A stretch of DNA of 64,000 nt from Bacteroidaceae bacterium (lineage in GTDB: Bacteria; Bacteroidota; Bacteroidia; Bacteroidales; Bacteroidaceae), in the NCBI GenBank assembly GCA_017530735.1, contig JAFXMB010000004.1, forward strand, positions 1 to 64,000. Reading direction: 5' to 3'. The notes beneath the pieces were generated by a model that was not told where the DNA came from, ran no database searches, and was given only the letters and a program-made list of their open reading frames with translations. The position numbers and the translations under genes are program-made. Positions within the stretch are counted from its first letter, which is position 1. The number at the start of each line of letters is the position of its first letter. Of the stretch, positions 62,183 to 64,000 are shown one piece after another.

Positions 62183-63709
62183 ATGTCAGACAGGATCATT
62201 TTCTTTGACACCACACTCCGGGACGGCGAACAGGTCCCGGGCTGCCAGCTCAACACCATTGAAAAGATTGAGGTGGCACGCCAGCTCGAGCAGTTGGGCG
62301 TGGATGTGATTGAGGCCGGATTTCCGGTAAGCAGCCCGGGTGATTTCAACTCGGTAGTGGAGATATCAAAAGCCGTGAGCAACCCTATTATCTGCGCCCT
62401 GACCCGTGCCGTAGAGGCCGATATAGACGCAGCCGCCGATGCACTGCAGTACGCCAGGCTAAAGCGTATCCACACCGGAATAGGCACCAGTGATGAGCAC
62501 ATCCGCTACAAGTTCAACAGCACCCGTGAGGAGATCCTGGAGCGCGCCGTGGCAGCCGTAAAGTATGCAGCGTCCAAGCGCTGTGAGGTGGAGTTCTATG
62601 CCGAGGATGCCGGCCGTACCGATAATGAATACCTGGCGCGCGTGGCCGAGGCTGCCATCAAGGCCGGCGCTACCATAATAAACATACCCGATACCACAGG
62701 TTACTGCCTGCCCGATGAGTTCGGAGCCAAGATAAAGTACCTGATGGAGCATGTAGATGGTCTGGCCAACGGAAAGGCCATACTCTCCACACACTGCCAC
62801 AACGACCTGGGAATGGCCACCGCCAACACCATGAGCGGAATCCTGAACGGAGCCCGTCAGGTAGAGGTAACTATAAACGGAGTGGGCGAGAGGGCCGGCA
62901 ATACATCACTTGAGGAGATAGCAATGATCCTTAAGTGCCACCATAACCTGCCCCTGGAGTGCGGAATCAACACCCAGCGCATAACCGCCGCCAGCCGTCT
63001 GGTATCATCGCTCATGAGCATGCCGGTGCAGTTCAACAAGGCAATTGTGGGCCGAAACGCATTTGCGCACTCCAGCGGCATACATCAGGACGGAGTGCTC
63101 GAGAACACCAGCACGTATGAGATAATCAACCCCAAGGATGTGGGCCTGGAGGAGGCCAATATAGTACTGACCGCCCGCTCGGGACGCGCAGCACTCAAGC
63201 ATCGTCTCAATGCTCTTGGCGTAAAGGTTGATGCAGTGGCAATGAACCGCATATACGAGGCATTCCTTAAGCTTGCCGACAAGAAGAAGGAACTTACCGA
63301 TGATGATATACTGATGCTTGCCGGTGCGGACTTATCGGCCAAAAAGCATGTGCGTCTGGAGGCTCTCCAGGTTACCACAGGCAAGGGTGTGGTGCCCGAT
63401 GCCACTATCCGTCTGAGTGTGGATGGTCAGGTGTTTGACGCTTCATCGACCGGAAACGGACCGCTGGATGCATCGATCAAGGCGCTCAAAAAGATAATCA
63501 AACGTACCATGACGCTTAAGGAGATGACCATCCAGGCACTGTCAAAGGGATCGGATGATGCCTGTAAGGTGCATATGCAGGTGGAGAATGACAACCATCT
63601 GTACTATGGATTCGGGTCCGATACCGATATCGTTACCGCCAGCGTTGAGGCGTATATAGATTGCATAAACAAATTCAGACCGGAGAACGATGGGCAAGAC
63701 GCTGTTTGA
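62183..63709 (+). CDS. leuA: 2-isopropylmalate synthase
   Basis: It condenses acetyl-CoA with 2-oxoisovalerate, the first committed step of leucine synthesis. It is 508 residues. The catalytic domain begins [18 protein letters not shown] with the metal-binding Asp, then [25 protein letters not shown] with the two metal His residues, and [26 protein letters not shown] follows, and a C-terminal regulatory domain is present. Citramalate synthase is the alternative, but the length and motifs fit LeuA. It is preceded by an attenuator rich in Ile codons and overlaps leuC by 20 bp. Confidence 0.93.
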   Translation: MSDRIIFFDTTLRDGEQVPGCQLNTIEKIEVARQLEQLGVDVIEAGFPVSSPGDFNSVVEISKAVSNPIICALTRAVEADIDAAADALQYARLKRIHTGIGTSDEHIRYKFNSTREEILERAVAAVKYAASKRCEVEFYAEDAGRTDNEYLARVAEAAIKAGATIINIPDTTGYCLPDEFGAKIKYLMEHVDGLANGKAILSTHCHNDLGMATANTMSGILNGARQVEVTINGVGERAGNTSLEEIAMILKCHHNLPLECGINTQRITAASRLVSSLMSMPVQFNKAIVGRNAFAHSSGIHQDGVLENTSTYEIINPKDVGLEEANIVLTARSGRAALKHRLNALGVKVDAVAMNRIYEAFLKLADKKKELTDDDILMLAGADLSAKKHVRLEALQVTTGKGVVPDATIRLSVDGQVFDASSTGNGPLDASIKALKKIIKRTMTLKEMTIQALSKGSDDACKVHMQVENDNHLYYGFGSDTDIVTASVEAYIDCINKFRPENDGQDAV

Positions 63710-64000
63710 CAAGATATGGGATGCGCATGTAGTGCAGGCCATCCCCGACGGTCCCACACAGTTGTACATAGACCGTCTGTACTGCCACGAGGTTACCACA
63801 CCGCAGGCATTCGACACCATCCGTGACAAGGGTTGCGGTGTGTTGCGCCCGGAGCGTGTTATAGCCATGCCTGACCATAACACCCAGTCGGACTGCAGTG
63901 ACCGCATTGACGATCCGGTGGGCCGCAAGCAGGTGGAGACGCTTGAGCGTAACTGCCGCGAGTTTGGAATAAGGTGCTTTGGATTGGGCAGTCCCGACAA
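63690..64000 (+). CDS. leuC: 3-isopropylmalate dehydratase large subunit (5' part, runs off window)
   Basis: The iron-sulfur subunit that isomerises 2- to 3-isopropylmalate. The frame starts [20 protein letters not shown] at 63690 and continues with [20 protein letters not shown] and [10 protein letters not shown], all family signatures. About 103 residues of roughly 465 are in the window. The start overlaps the leuA end by 20 bp, indicating cotranslation. Confidence 0.93.
   Translation, partial: MGKTLFDKIWDAHVVQAIPDGPTQLYIDRLYCHEVTTPQAFDTIRDKGCGVLRPERVIAMPDHNTQSDCSDRIDDPVGRKQVETLERNCREFGIRCFGLGSPD

Overview
The window is chromosomal DNA of a member of the Bacteroidales, most likely a gut or rumen Prevotellaceae/Bacteroidaceae relative. 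The evidence is a TopB of the Bacteroides type, a two-subunit methylmalonyl-CoA mutase, a Mfa2/FimB-type fimbrial lipoprotein, a BspA-like surface protein with GLUG, Listeria-Bacteroides and LRR_5-type repeats, 6-bladed beta-propeller lipoproteins, and several promoters with the Bacteroidetes signature (TTG or TTTG, about 19-21 bp, then TAnnTTTG). No rRNA, tRNA, CRISPR array, transposase or prophage gene was found. The species cannot be fixed from the sequence alone.

Layout. 1-7.6 kb: the 5' part of topB, then exported proteins and lipoproteins on the minus strand, including three paralogous YD-repeat-like lipoproteins separated by copies of a 145-180 bp dispersed repeat. 7.8-12 kb: the methylmalonyl-CoA mutase operon mutA-mutB. 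12-17 kb: an AspT-type transporter, an 861-residue MG2-like exported protein and a Spy-like Gly-rich protein. 17-22 kb: a plus-strand run of MATE transporter, cytidylate-kinase-like protein, YfcE-type phosphoesterase, xseA, xseB and an M48 peptidase. 22-27 kb: a hemicellulose/pectin set of two CE1-type esterases, a Gly-rich lipoprotein and a GH43 arabinanase. 27-41 kb: fimbrial lipoprotein, DUF5715-like protein, ilvE-trmB, cysK, a TPR-type histidine kinase, Mrp, ALDH and SDR, a second beta-propeller lipoprotein and an FAD oxidoreductase. 41-44 kb: DUF2461 protein, pnuC, radA. 44-51 kb: thrA, a phosphoglycerate-mutase-family gene (candidate homoserine kinase), thrC, a stand-alone MetH-activation-domain protein and a membrane-anchored AraC regulator. 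51-58 kb: a small membrane protein coupled to a 2187-residue surface protein. 58-61.4 kb: a four-gene overlapping operon (HprK-like kinase, Sec11/SipW-like S26 peptidase, PqqD-like protein, ABC exporter) converging on a 40-residue peptide gene. 61.4-64 kb: a nested inverted-repeat element, then leuA-leuC behind a leader-peptide attenuator.

The most novel candidate is the 58.1-61.4 kb cassette. It has the parts expected of a ribosomally made, modified and exported peptide: a short precursor with a Y-x-x-P leader motif, a PqqD-type recognition protein, an HPr-kinase-like enzyme, a Ser/His signal-peptidase-like protease and an exporter. The ring-forming enzymes of lasso peptide clusters are absent from the window.

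Other notable signals are the Ile-codon-rich leader and attenuator before leuA, four families of intergenic palindromes or inverted repeats, Gly-rich low-complexity inserts shared by unrelated exported proteins, and cysteine clusters in methylmalonyl-CoA mutase. All functional statements rest on motif recognition by eye; no database search was run.
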